From: Ahaetulla prasina
Taxonomy: Eukaryota > Chordata > Lepidosauria > Squamata > Colubridae
Assembly (NCBI RefSeq): GCF_028640845.1
Contig: NC_080540.1
Location: forward strand, 231,306,794 to 231,370,793
Direction: 5' to 3'
Length of the DNA: 64,000 nt
Part shown: positions 9,856-20,571 of the stretch, piece after piece
Position numbering within the stretch: the stretch's first letter is position 1
Layout of the letters: each line of letters opens with the position of its first letter
Translations under genes and position numbers: made by a program
The notes under the pieces: generated by a model
Seen by the model: only the letters and a program-made list of their open reading frames with translations
Told to the model about the DNA's origin: nothing
The model's database searches: none

Positions 9856-10680
9856 TATAATATCTACTTTGAAAATTCTTTATTCAATAATTTGGGAAAG
9901 ATGCTTATATCCAAACAGAGTAGTTAAAAAATCGAGCATGGAATGTGCAGAAATGGATAAACTTACAAAGGAAGTTTACAAACTTCCTTACAAAGTTACA
10001 AGAAAAAAAGGAAACAGAATATTATATAGTATGGGAGAAATGGTACAAACGGCTAGAGGAAAGATATAAAAGGCAAGGAAAGATCAAATAAGGAAGATAT
10101 AGAAGTAGAAATGTAACAACATATAAAAGGAAACAGAAAAAATGTAGTTTGTAGAAATGAAATTGAGAACACTGTTATTTATATGTATATATGTAAATAA
10201 ATTAATATTAGAATTGTATGTATAAAAGATACATTGAAATAAGGGAGAAAAAAATGGACAAGTAAGAAATGTTTAACTGTTGCAAAATTGTTGGAAATAA
10301 ACTATTGTTTAAAGATTCTTTTTTTTGTTTTTTGAAAAATGTTTAATAATTTTTTTTTTTAAAAAAAAAACTCAAGCATGAAGGATTTGAAATAACAATT
10401 GCATGTTACATTACATTTATATATACAATTGTGTAAGATTTTTCCAGATCAGTGGGAAGTAGGCAGAGAAACTAACACAGGAGAGAATATGTAAATTTGT
10501 GAGTGTGTGAGAGGGAGGTGTGCAGAGAAGCTTTGGAATATATGCAGGATCTATTTTGCAGATTCTACAGTATAGGTAAAAGTACCAGTTTTTCTCCTTT
10601 TTTAAGGAGCTACAAAGAGAATTTTTAGAACACCTTTTTTTAAAAAAACTTAAATACATACATATCTATAGCTTTGTCCT
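9856..10680. other. AT-rich, L1-like remnant on + strand, otherwise nothing
   Basis: The stretch at about 9,900-10,320 has A-rich codon usage (AGAAATGGATAAACTTACAA, AATGGTACAAACGG) and ends near an A/T run, resembling a decayed LINE 3' region. No intact frame or terminus could be assigned. Confidence 0.3.
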
Positions 10681-10734
10681 GTGTCTGCATGTGTGTGTGA
10701 TTGTGTGTATGTCTATCTACATATTTATTTATTT

Positions 10735-10830
10735 ATTTTATTTATTTATTTTTGTCACACAGTATATATAAGCATAAGCATGAAACGACTATACAACACA
10801 TAAGCATATATATATACACAGACAGACACA
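10735..10830 (-). mobile_element. LINE 3' end with TTTA repeat
   Basis: A (TTTA)n run is followed by GTCACACAGTATATATAAGC and ATAAGCATGAAACGAC. The same sequence occurs at 60262-60330, also after a TTTA run. It therefore looks like the 3' terminus of a repeated LINE lying in reverse. Confidence 0.5.
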
Positions 10831-10839
10831 TTTTTCTTT

Positions 10840-11050
10840 TAATGACCCTGTAATCTCTTGCATTGGGGTGGAGTCGGGGTGACTGAATAGAGCTCCAGCT
10901 TTTACTGGCTGGATGCCCTTCCTGATGCCTATGTGGAGTTTGCAGCAGACAATTACTCAATGCATCCAGAGAGAGAAATACCTGCCACTACCTAGGATCA
11001 AACTCACAGCCTCCTGATTGTGAGCTCCACCTCTAGACCACCACACCACT
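10840..11050 (-). mobile_element. tRNA-derived SINE fragment (reverse)
   Basis: The right end, read on the - strand, is tRNA-like (GTGGTGTGGTGGTCTAGAGG, then GTGAGTTTGATCCTAGG as a B box). It ends in a hexamer microsatellite at 11051. Confidence 0.5.
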
Positions 11051-11143
11051 ATCTGTATCTGTATCTGTATCTGTATCTGTATCTGTATCTGTATCTGTAT
11101 CTGTATCTGTATCTGTATCTGTATCTGTATCTGTATCTGTATC
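11051..11143. repeat. ATCTGT hexamer microsatellite
   Basis: About 15 uninterrupted copies of ATCTGT. There are no spacers, so it is not a CRISPR-like array. Confidence 0.97.
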
Positions 11144-11196
11144 TAGACTAGACTAGAATAGAATAGGATTCTTTATTGGCCAAGTGTGATTGGACA
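11143..11196 (-). mobile_element. CR1/L3 LINE tail, reverse
   Basis: AGAATAGAATAGGATTC, then TTATTGGCCAAGTGTGATTG, is the reverse complement of the CR1/L3 3' terminus at 2340-2400. It continues beyond the MITE inserted at 11197-11519. Confidence 0.75.
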
Positions 11197-11519
11197 CAGT
11201 GGTGGGTTTCAAATTTTTTTACTACCAGTTATGTAGGTGTGACTTGGTGGGTATGGCATGGCTTGGTGGGCATGGCAGAGGGAAGGATACTGTAAAATCT
11301 CCATTCCCACCCCACTCCAGGGGAAGGATACTGTGAAATCTCCATTCCCTTCCCACTCCAGGTGATTACCCATTTCCTCCCAATAAACTGGGACTTAGGA
11401 GGCAGAGACTAGATGAGGGGGGAGCCAGTCAGAATTTTTACTACTGGTTCTCCGAACTACTCAAAATTTCAGCTACCAGTTTTCCAGAATTGGTCAGAAT
11501 CTGCTGAAACCCACCTCTG
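11197..11519 (+). mobile_element. hAT-type MITE inserted in a CR1/L3 tail
   Basis: Ends CAGTGGTGGGTTTCA and TGAAACCCACCTCTG match as inverted repeats at 14 of 15 positions. A perfect 8 bp duplication ATTGGACA (11189-11196 and 11520-11527) shows the insertion split the LINE tail. The interior repeats a GGGGAAGGATACTGTAAAAT motif and is non-coding. Confidence 0.9.
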
Positions 11520-11640
11520 ATTGGACACACAAGGAATTTGTCTTGTCCAATCACACTTGGCCAATAAAGAATTCTATTCTATTCTATTCTATTCTATTCT
11601 ATTCTATTCTATTCTATTCTATTCTATCTAGATAATCTAT
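11520..11640 (+). mobile_element. CR1/L3 LINE tail, forward, with ATTCT repeat
   Basis: After 18 bases completing the reversed tail, TCCAATCACACTTGGCCAAT starts a forward tail that ends in (ATTCT)n at about 11567-11626. The two tails lie head to head. Confidence 0.75.
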
Positions 11641-12700
11641 ATATCTATTTCTATTTCTATATCTATCATCATATATCTAAACACACACCTAAGTATATAT
11701 GCAAGGTAAACATATGGAACATGAGAAAACCCTTTATTGTTTATTTTAGTAGGTAAATAAATTAAATGTTAATTCTGAAATGAATACCTGTGCACTCTTA
11801 TCCAGACTAAGTTTGATTGTAACAGTTGACAGGCCTGGGTACATATATCTAGGAATAGGGTAACCATGGTTTGAGGAATAAATGCTAGTAGCTCTCCACT
11901 CATTGCCTCCTTGCTGAAAGGTGTTCAAGCTCATCCAGAGGAGCAATGCTGAGGTATTTTTTCATAGAATAATACACAAGGAAATGTTAGAGCGCATTTT
12001 GAATTAGCTTGTACCATATAGCATGCTAAACCTTTCCATATGATTTGTACAGTGTCTGGGTAACACACTAGCACACTTGAGAAAAGCCTCATTCTGGCGC
12101 TGAACAAATCTTGAATCCAGTCATCAAAATGGCTGCAAGAATGTGAGGCATAAACTGACAGGAATAAAGAAACGTGATGAGAAGATACTTTCCTGTTGTT
12201 CACTGATTCCAGAGAAAATAAAAAGTTGGTTAGAAAGTTACAAAGCTCCAGAGTTTTTCAGCTAAATTCCTAGAGAAGGGGTTTTGGCCAAGAGGGAATA
12301 TTCATAAGATTATGCATATGCCTCTGGGCAGACTCAGGCAAACAGTTAAACATCCTTACAATATTCACTTTTTTATGAAGCTCTCAGTGTCTTCTGAGAT
12401 TCATTTGGGAAAACCGCAGACAAAGAGGAAAATTACAGCCATGATGTCAACTGTTGGAACATATAATTATTCTTAAAACTGCCAGACTCATAGAAGCAAC
12501 ATTATAACTTTGCATTCACCTAATATGAAATACCGTAATGACTTTCATTGTAACTTTGTGAATGTAAGAGATTTATAGCTTCTCTTGACTATATGTCTGA
12601 AATCTGAAAATGAAGTACATTCGTCACATAATGTCTAGCCTCCAATTTATGAATCATGAATTAAATTTGAATTATGATTACACTAATGTCATCAGGTAGC
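11641..12700. other. No recognisable feature beyond short TATC-rich repeats
   Basis: 11640-11700 is TATC/TATA low-complexity sequence. The rest shows no supported exon, repeat terminus or RNA. Confidence 0.45.
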
Positions 12701-12705
12701 TTCAT

Positions 12706-13091
12706 TGTCAGGCCTGGAAGCCATCTTTTTCGTTGGATCTTCAGGCCTGCCACATTTACTGCTGTGGGAAACTGGGAGGGGGGAATTGTATGGAGCATGG
12801 GTGATATATAGTCATAATAACATTCCTTTCTCAGAAAGTCAAGGACATCTTGCCCTGCACCTGGATGGCTGGAACTGGGAGGTTTCTCCAGTTGGGATGG
12901 TGGATGATTGGACCATGTGATGGACATGTGGGTGTTTGGCAGGGACTTGAACATTCCTTTGGGTGGGAAAAACCTGGAAGCTTTCAGATTCGGGTTTTCC
13001 CAGATGTGCCAACACGACATCTCTAATAAAATGGAGGAAACTCAAGCCTCCGAGTTTTCTTTCATTGGGGGTATTACTTGGAACCCTGACA
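12706..13091 (+). mobile_element. Solo LTR
   Basis: A 386 bp segment opens with TGTCAGGCCTGG and closes with GGAACCCTGACA. It carries an AATAAAA signal at about 13024 and has a perfect 5 bp duplication TTCAT (12701-12705 and 13092-13096). These are the hallmarks of a solo LTR left by recombination, in + orientation. No internal region is present, so the family is undetermined. Confidence 0.85.
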
Positions 13092-13109
13092 TTCATATTC
13101 TGACCATAA

Positions 13110-13338
13110 TTTCCTAGTTTTGGTGATCAAATTCAAATATTTGGCAACTGGTTCATATTTTCGATGGTTGTGATATCCCAGAGTCATGTAATACTCTTTT
13201 AAGCCAGATTCACTTAACAACCATGTTACTAACTTAACAATTGCAATGATTCACTTAACAATTGTGGCAAGAAAAGTCATAAAATAAGGCAAAACTCATT
13301 TAACAAATGTCTCACTTAACATTGAGGACTACCTGTAT
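13110..13338 (+). mobile_element. 5'-truncated TA-type MITE
   Basis: It retains GGCAACTGGTTCATATTTTC, CACTTAACAACCATG, repeated TTCACTTAACAATTG and the terminus ACATTGAGGACTACCTGTA. Confidence 0.65.
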
Positions 13339-13960
13339 TAGAAATTCTTCTTTCTCTTTACCCACTAGCCACATTTGCATCCTAAAAAGGGTTGGGGATG
13401 TTTGTGTATCCTTGAAAAAAAGAAAACTGACCTGGGTCAATTTATGCTCTGAGGGTTACTTTTAGCTCTAAAAAAGAGTAATTCCCTCCAATTAACTATG
13501 TTATTGACGTAACTGACAGAGATGTTTAATGACTCCCTTGTCTTTTTGGACAGAGATAAAATTCTTGAAAAGTTTTGCAGAACCATGCCAGGTTTTGTCC
13601 TCCCAAAGCTACATGTCGGTGGGAAGTCAAAATAAGGCCCTTTAAAGTAAAAATAAAAATGAGTATATGTGGTATAATCCTCATGGAGAAAATCTATCTG
13701 CGTGATTGATAGGAGTTGAAAATGACTTAATGGCACGCTATCAACCCATGGCTTTGCACCATAACCCTGACTGTGGCGGCACCTATTCCCATTTCACCAT
13801 AGAGATGGCAAAGAGGAATGCCAGGAAGAAGGAGAATAGAAGGAGAGGAGAAGAGGAGAAGTAGATGGGGGAAGCAGGGTAAATTTGGAGGATTTGAAAA
13901 TTCAATTTAAGACATGCCAGCCGGTGCATGGAAACTGGTCATTTGGCTCAAGGAGGGCAT
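13339..13960. other. No recognisable feature
   Basis: A purine-rich patch (GGAAGAAGGAGAATAGAAGG, about 13820-13890) is the only local oddity. No exon or repeat end is supported. Confidence 0.4.
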
Positions 13961-13964
13961 GACT

Positions 13965-14217
13965 TCAGTAGTTTTTTTACTACTGGTTCTGCGGGTATGG
14001 CTTGGTGGGTGTGGTATGGCTTGGTGGGCGTGGCAGGGGAAAGATACTGCAAAATCACCATTCCCTTTCTACTCCTGGGGGAAGGATATTGCAAAATCTC
14101 CATTCCCACCCCACTCTGGGGCCAGCCAGAGTTGTTATTTGCCGGGTTCTTCGAACTGCTCAAAATTTCCGCTACTGGTTCTCCAGAACCTGTCAGAACC
14201 TGCTGGATTTCACCTTT
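13965..14217 (+). mobile_element. hAT-type MITE, slightly truncated 5' end
   Basis: It shares TTTTTTTACTACTGGTTCTG, GTGGGCGTGGCAGGGG, TCTCCAGAACCTGTCAGAAC and the end GGATTTCACCTTTG with the 8330-8605 family. No clear 8 bp duplication remains. Confidence 0.7.
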
Positions 14218-14697
14218 GCTTCTTCAGCCATGCAACATGAACATGGCCTTTGTCTTTCCTCTGGGTCTTGTACCCCAAAAGGAAGTACATCTTTTATGTG
14301 CTCCATGCCTTCTTCTGTGCTGTCTTTTTATACACCTGAGTGTATCTGCTTTAATGAAGAATTACCCCATTTTTCTAGTTCTTTAATGAGTCAGATCATT
14401 AATACAACTATATCTTGAATACAAATCATGACTGCAGCTTCTTATATCAGACTCATGCAGAAACCTAACAAAAGACAAGCTCTATTCTGCTCCTTCATTT
14501 TTCAAACTAGTTCTTCTAAATTGTTTTGAAAGTACACAACTCTATGCCTAAACATTTCTACCTAGAGGTAAAATGTGTTTTTGAAATACACACATTAAGG
14601 ATTGTGGGGCAAATTGGCAATTACATTCTGCTATCTTGAAATTGCTCAATTTTCTTGCAATTATTAGAGATACAAAAAATATATGGATCAATTATAC

Positions 14698-14796
14698 CTG
14701 TTTTGCTTTCACTTTTGCTTTCAACTGTTGGAAAGATGGAATTCCTTTTTTTCTTCCACAGCCAAGAGTGTGATGACATAGGGATATTTTCATCAT
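14698..14796 (-). CDS. Unrecognised gene, 99 bp exon
   Basis: The - strand acceptor (CTTACCTACCAG) and donor (ACAG|GTATAA) enclose 33 codons in phase 1-1: DDENIPMSSHSWLWKKKRNS then IFPTVESKSESKTG. If joined to the start exon at 42087-42137 it gives an N-terminus MAEDDENIPMSSHSWLWKKK. The acidic start followed by a basic/tryptophan patch is distinctive, but I do not recognise the family. Confidence 0.6.
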
Positions 14797-14799
14797 CTG

Positions 14800-15060
14800 G
14801 TAGGTAAGTAGGAACAAAGAAACAAACATACCTTTATTATTTTAAAATCTGATCGTATAAACTTATAAAGAATCTCTTCTTATTACGAGGAATCTGCTAG
14901 TAAGAAATAATGCTGCAGACCTCACTTGTTAAATCAATTGATATATAAAAACTTCATATATTCACAAGTTGTTCAGCATAACCCAATCAATATAAATTCT
15001 GAAATTTTAACCTAAATGTTTTGTTTAGTCTGTACTAATTTCAATGCAGGACTTTTGACT
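14800..15060. other. No recognisable feature
   Basis: AT-rich sequence with no supported feature. Confidence 0.4.
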
Positions 15061-15067
15061 TTAAGCC

Positions 15068-15505
15068 AGGGGTGTCCAGCATTTTCCCAGTTGCAATGTA
15101 TGGTTGTGAAAGTTGGATCATAAGAAAGGCTGAGCGCCAAAGAATTGAAGCCTTTGAACTCTGGTGTTGGAGAAGACTCCTGCGAATCCCTTGGACTGCA
15201 AGGCGATCAAACTGGTCAGTCTTAGAGATCAACCCTGACTGCTCTTTAGAAGGCCAGATCCTGAAGATGAAACTGAAATACTTTGGCCACCTAGTGAAAA
15301 GGAAGGACTCACTGGAGAAGAACCTAATGCTGGGAAAGATTGAGGGCGAAAGAAGAAAGGAACGGCAGAGAACAAAATCGCTGGATGGAGTCACTGAAAC
15401 TTAAATAGACTCCAGAGGATAGTAGAGGATAGGAAGGCTTGGAGGAACATTGTTCATGGGGTCACAATGGGTCGGACACGACTTTGCAACTAACAAAAAC
15501 ATACA
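15068..15505 (+). mobile_element. BovB-like (RTE) LINE 3' end
   Basis: The frame at 15072-15404 encodes the C-terminal region typical of RTE/BovB reverse transcriptases: AMYGCESWIIRKAERQRIEA, WCWRRLLRIPWTARRSNWSV and KMKLKYFGHLVKRKDSLEKN. The 3' end carries AATGGGTCGGACACGACTTT and GCAACTAACAAAAAC, the BovB terminus. The catalytic RT part is absent, so this is a dead 5' truncation. Confidence 0.9.
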
Positions 15506-16160
15506 TTATCCTATAAATATATTCCCCAAGTTTCTCTTTTTCTTACCACTCCCTGAGTGGTTACCCCATTATTTTGCTTGTTTTGTTTTTTATTTTTTTG
15601 CATACTTTTCTGAGGCTGTGCCTTGCTCCATCGAGTAGATTCTTTCACCTTGTGTAATAAAGTTGCTTAACATCATATCCTTTTTTCTCTTCCTTTTGAA
15701 AAATTGTAAACTCTTCATTAGCTGTTTAAAAATAAACTTAAATTAAAAAAAAGATGCACACACGAAACACCATATGCCTTTAGGGCCCACTGCCTTCTTA
15801 CTTCTTTGACAGCAAAAATAATTGAAGTCAAATTTATATACAAGGAATGATATATGAATATAATTAGCGGATAAAACAAGAGAACAAGAGCATAGCAATT
15901 AATACCTCCCATTATTACTCTGTATAATTTATTATGCTTATGTTATTTCTGGGCCCTTTAGCAGCCCTGTACTTTGTTCCAGCTGATTAAATTAAAATAA
16001 CACATGTTGAGGGAATAAATTGCAGAACTATTCTAGCTGTCCAAATCACCCTAACAATTATGTATGGTATATTGAGCAGAGGTAAAAACTACTCATTTCA
16101 CTAATTGGAATTATCATTCAAATTATGTTAAAAATCCTTAGCACATGTAAAGGCAATCAA
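15506..16160. other. No recognisable feature
   Basis: AT-rich with A-runs and T-runs. No supported gene or repeat boundary. Confidence 0.4.
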
Positions 16161-16162
16161 TG

Positions 16163-16830
16163 TTTTGTTTTGTTTTAATATATGGTTTTTATTGAAACTT
16201 TTAAACAAGAAGTTAAAAAACTAAGTCTAATAGCAGTCTAATATAGAATACAGGAAAAAAAAAGAAAAAGAAAGAAATCATACAAAAAAAGAAAAAGTTG
16301 AAAAAAATTAGAAGGAAAAAAAAAGACATGATTTCCGATATTCACAGCAGTTAAAGTACAAATATATTTTAACCTCTCTATATAAAGTTATTTCATGCTA
16401 CTCTTCTTAGATAATCTATCCTGTCTAATCATCAAAACCATAAATAATATTCCATTTTTTTTCATTTTTACGAAAAACATTCTTAAGAAGTTTCCAGTCA
16501 CCAATATAGATAATAGCTTTACTCTAATCAAATAAATCACCTTAGCAATTTCAGCAAAATCTGTCAGTTTAAGCAACCATTTCTCCATAGTGGGTAGTAT
16601 TGAATCTTGCCATCTCTGTGCATATAGTAATATTGCTGCACTAATCATATACTGAACTATTCTGCCATGGGTTTTTTTCTAACTTTATATTCATTAGGCC
16701 CGAAATGGAAAAGTTCCGGTTTCAAATAAATATTGATGCTTAAAAACCTGTTGTTCACATTTTCAATATACATTCTTAATAATTTGTCTGTTGTTATGTA
16801 TTGCAGGAAGCCACTCCACCCTTCTAGAAG
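16163..16830 (-). mobile_element. L1-like LINE 3' end, reverse
   Basis: It starts with a T-rich tail (TTTTGTTTTGTTTTAATATA). On the - strand at 16388-16648 it encodes LLYAQRWQDSILPTMEKWLL then KLTDFAEIAKVIYLIR, which resembles the C-terminal end of L1 ORF2 proteins. Stops and the short length show it is dead. Confidence 0.65.
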
Positions 16831-17180
16831 AATGAAATCGTTACAGTGGTTATGTCTGCAGTCTTGGCAGGATTAGTTTGAGATGCATTCCCTGACTCTC
16901 CAGGAGCTGCCTGCAGCTGCTCTTGTGAGGTATTTCCGGTTCCTGTCATATGTAGTTATATACCTGTAATGATGGCTTATTGAGTGTCTTTCTTACGATT
17001 AAACAAACGTATGATGAAACAAATATTTTAGGAAATATTAAAAAGGCAGAATATTATATTTCCCTAAAGGAAGAAATGAAGAAACATGCTCTTGGAGACA
17101 GAAAGCAGCCTCCACGTTTTTAAATAGCCCTCAGCAGATGTCAGTACTTAAAAGTTAAAGAGCTCATTGAAAGAAGCCAA
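16831..17180. other. No recognisable feature
   Basis: No exon, RNA or repeat terminus seen. Confidence 0.4.
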
Positions 17181-19215
17181 GTATCTAGATTTTTATTTAT
17201 TTATTTATTTATTTATTAAATTTTTATACCGCCCTTCTCCCGAAGGACTCAGGGCGGTGTACAGCCAAAATAAAAACAAAATATATACAATTTAAAACAA
17301 CATTTAAAAAGAGCAAATTTTAAAGGCTGATTATTAAAATTTAGATTTAAAAATTTTAAAATATTAAGAATACCCAATTAAAATTCATCACTAATTATGC
17401 CAGTCCCGCTTTAATGAATAAATATGTTTTGAGCTCACGACGGAAGGTCCGAAGATCAGGCACTTGACGCAGGCCAGGGGGAAGTTCGTTCCAGAGCGTC
17501 ACTGCCCCCACAGAGAAGGCCCTACTCCTGAGGGCCGCCAGCCGACACTGTTTGGCGGACGGCACCCTGAGGAGACCTTCTCTGTGAGGCGTCTGGTCGG
17601 TGGGAGGCAAAGGGTAACAGCAGGCGGTCTCGTAAATACCCGGGTCCTAAGCCATGGAGCGCTTTAAAGATAGTTACCAAAATCTTGAAGCGCACCTGAA
17701 AGACCACAGGAAGCCAGTGCAAGCTACGGAGCAGCGATGTCACGTGGGAGCCACGAGCGGCTCCCGTTACTACTCGCGCAGCCGCATTCTGGACTAACTG
17801 CAGCCTCCGGGTGCACCTCAAGGGCAGCCCCATGTAGAGAGCATTGCAATAATCCAGCCTAGACGTAACCAGAGCGTGAGTGACCGTGCATAAGGCATCC
17901 CGGTCAAGGAAGGGACGCAACTGGCGAACCAAGCGAACTTGGTAAAAGGCCCTCCTGGCGACGGCCGCCAGGTGTTCATCAAAAGACAGCTGTCCATCCA
18001 GGAGGACGCCCAAGTTGCGAACCACCTCCTTTGGGGCCACTAACTGCTTCAACAGTCAGCTGCGGATGCAGCTGACTGTACCGGGATGCCGGCATCCACA
18101 GCCACTCCGTCTTGGAGGGATTGAGCTGAGTCTGTTTCTCCCCATCCAGACCCGTACATCTTCCAGACACCGGGACAGCACTTGACCGCTTCGTTGGGGT
18201 GGTCCGGGTGGAAAATACAGCTGAGTATCATCAGCGACAGATGATAACTCACCCGAAACCACTGATGACCTCACCCAGCGGCTTCATATAGATGTTGAAC
18301 AGGGTAGGCGAGAGATCGACCCTGAGGCACCCCACAAGTGAGGCGCCTCGGGGCGACCTCTGCCCCCGTCAACACCGTCTGTGACCGGTCAGAGAGATAG
18401 GAGGAGAACCACCGATAAACGGTGCCCCCACTCCCAATCCCTCCAACCGCGCAGCAGGATACCATGGTCGATGGTATCGAAGGCCGCTGAGAGATCTAAT
18501 AGGACCAAGGCAGAGGAACAACCCCTGTCCCTGTCCCTCCAGAGGTCATCCACCAATGCGACCAAAGCCGTCTCTGTGCTATAACCGGGTCGGAAGCCGG
18601 ACTGGAACGGGTCTAGATAGACAGTTTCCTCCAGGTGCCGGGGGAGCTGCCATGCAACCACACTCTCTACAACCTTCGCCACAAAGCGAAGGTTGGAGAC
18701 TGGACGGTAATTACCCAAAATAGCTGGGTCCAGGGAAGGCTTCTTGAGGAGAGGTCTCACCACCGCCTCTGTCAAGGTGGCGGGGAAAACCCCTTCCATC
18801 AAAGAAGCATTTATAATCCCCTGGAGCCAGCCTCGTGTCACTTCCTGAGCAGCCAGCACTAACCAGGAAGGGCACGGGTCCAGTAAACATGTAGTTGCAT
18901 GTAACCTCCCCAGCAACCTGTCCATGTCCTCGGGAGCCACAGACTCAAACTCATCCCAAATAACCTCAACAAGACGTGTCTCTGTCATCTCAGCTGGATC
19001 ATCGCAATCTTGGTCCAAACTATCCCGAAGCTGAACGATTTTATCGTATAGATAATCGTTAAACTCCTCAGCTCGTCCCTGTAAGGGGTCATCCCGTCCC
19101 TCTTGACAGAGGAGGGAACGGGTCACCCGAAACAGGGCGGCCGGGCGGTTATCTGCCGATGCAATGAGGGTGGAAACGTAGGAACGCTTCGCCTCCCTCA
19201 TTGCCACTAGATTCA
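17180..19215 (-). mobile_element. CR1-type LINE, 5' truncated, reverse, about 2 kb
   Basis: The 3' end (read on the -) is CACCGCCCTGAGTCC, then a (TAAA)n run. The coding strand runs from about 19228 to 17395. The RT finger/palm segment includes LGNYRPVSNLRFVAKVVESV, FQSGFRPGYSTETALVALVD and ALVLLDLSAAFDTIDH. The catalytic box near 18240 reads VADDTQLY, with Val in place of the usual Tyr or Phe. The C-terminus includes LDYCNALYMGLPLRCTRRLQ and FSVGAVTLWNELPPGLRQVP. Frameshifts near 18390, 18060 and 17590 break the ORF, so it is inactive. The endonuclease part is missing. Confidence 0.92.
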
Positions 19216-19640
19216 TAAGCACATTCATAATTCATAGGTATTCATAAGCAAATACCCTCACCCAAGAGCCAAAACAGGACGAAAGCTATTAAGCCATAAT
19301 GGGAATTGCATCATCCTCAGAAACTTCAACCAAACATACCTCAAACACCTAGGATTTGTACTTGGCCTAAGGAGCCAGCTATGAGCCCTGCATAACCCCT
19401 ACATGACCCCACCGAACTCTGACAACAGCCAATAGAATACACGTTCTTGCACAGTATAAACTCCCCACTCACAACTCCATTTGGTCAGCTTGCCTAGAAC
19501 CCATGTGGTTCTGTTTCATCATTAAACCATCTTTCCAATCAGCCTCCATGTTTCCAGTGTCTTTCTCCCAGCTTGGAACTGAACCATGGATATTTCTTCC
19601 CACAGTACCAACAATACATCATTTTATAAAAATTCTCATT
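19216..19640. other. Possible LTR-like remnant
   Basis: An ATTCATAAGCA/ATTCATAGGTA tandem motif is followed by CAGTATAAACTCCCCACTC and CATCATTAAACCATC. The layout (TATA-like, then ATTAAA) is reminiscent of an LTR, but I cannot define ends or a target duplication. Confidence 0.25.
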
Positions 19641-19782
19641 GAGATCATACCATGGGTGAAATACTCCCAGTTCAGACCGGATTGCCCAATCCAGTAGCAA
19701 TGGTGGCGGGTGGTTTGGAGAACTGGTAGCAAAAATTCCTCGCCCCGCCCCCTGCCCCTGCTGAGCCGCACCATCATCAGAA

Positions 19783-19851
19783 GTTTTTTTTTTTACTTTT
19801 AAAAGCATTTTTTCTTCAGCCAAAAAAATGCTTTTAAAAGTAAAAAAAAAA
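19783..19851. repeat. Hairpin in hAT arm
   Basis: TTTACTTTTAAAAGCATTTT and its complement AAAATGCTTTTAAAAGTAAA flank a short loop (CTTCAGCC). The same palindrome is in the related copies at about 35706-35768 and 37449-37520. Confidence 0.8.
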
Positions 19852-19987
19852 GCCTTTGATGATCGCGCGGCTCAGCTGGGATCGTCAGAAACCTTTAAAA
19901 GCTTTTTTGTAACAACCTCTTCTTAGCTTTTAAGCTTTTAAAAGGCTCCTCTGGCAATCCCAGCTGAGTTGCCTGATCACCAGAACC

Positions 19988-20533
19988 TGTTGTGACCCAG
20001 GTTCCTGGACCCGGACTCCTGGACTCGGATGATTCAGAAAGTGAGGGAGAAGACCTGGCCAGCCCTGCTTCTCTTGAGCCCTTTCCCTCCCTGGCACCCA
20101 CTCAAAGGGAGGAGAAGGGGCCGGCAAAGCCTGATTCCCTGGAGCCTTCTTCTGATTTGGCAACGCCCCAAGAACAGTTTTGGAGTGATGCAAGACTGCA
20201 TGAGGCGTGACGCGCAGCAGCGGAAGAATTGGGACAAAGCCAAGTCATAATTGTCATGCAGTGACATCTGCAGAGACTATAAATAGGAGGCGGGACTTCC
20301 TGGTTTTTTGTCTTGGACAAAGCAATGAATTGGCGTGAGCTAACTGTCTCAATGGAGGGAAGAATATATTCGTGAGTAATTCTGGCCTTATCTATGATTT
20401 CCTCGTTATCTCCAGAAACTTGGCAGGCCCGTGGGTAGACGTGGCCAGGACATGTATCTATGTAAATAAAAGGAGAAAAGAAGGCCTCTGACTGACTCTT
20501 TGCTGGGAGTATTGGGGGGAGGGAAACAGAACA
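19988..20533 (+). mobile_element. 5' LTR of chromodomain gypsy element
   Basis: It begins TGTTGTGACCCAGG and ends AAACAGAACA, preceded by the target duplication GAACC (19983-19987). It contains TATAAATAGG (20278-20287), a likely transcript start near 20310 and AATAAA at about 20466. It pairs with the 3' LTR at 23285-23835, with about 10 differences and one small indel. Confidence 0.93.
20278..20287 (+). promoter_or_regulatory. LTR TATA box
   Basis: TATAAATAGG lies about 31 bases before the GTCTTGGACAAA motif at 20310-20321. That motif is the expected start of the element's RNA and is complementary to its primer site. Confidence 0.75.
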
Positions 20534-20534
20534 T

Positions 20535-20546
20535 TTTGTCCAAGAC
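20535..20546 (+). promoter_or_regulatory. Putative self-primer binding site
   Basis: TTTGTCCAAGAC begins one base after the 5' LTR. It is the exact complement of GTCTTGGACAAA at 20310-20321, the predicted 5' end of the element's own RNA. No tRNA-type TGG start is present. Self-priming is known for Tf1-type elements; its use here is inferred from position and complementarity. Confidence 0.7.
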
Positions 20547-20571
20547 CTGACTAAAACATCTTCCACCAAAG

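Noticed and set aside
9343..10069. Two overlapping frames of about 195 codons, and reverse-strand frames
   Set aside because: They lie across the hAT element at 9471-9847 and have no domain. Element ends and the TTCTACAG duplication explain the sequence.
11051..11143. Regular array resembling direct repeats
   Set aside because: Hexamer microsatellite without spacers; not CRISPR.
18056..18274. Possible active CR1 reverse transcriptase
   Set aside because: The catalytic box reads VADD, frameshifts split the ORF at three places and the 5' half is missing.
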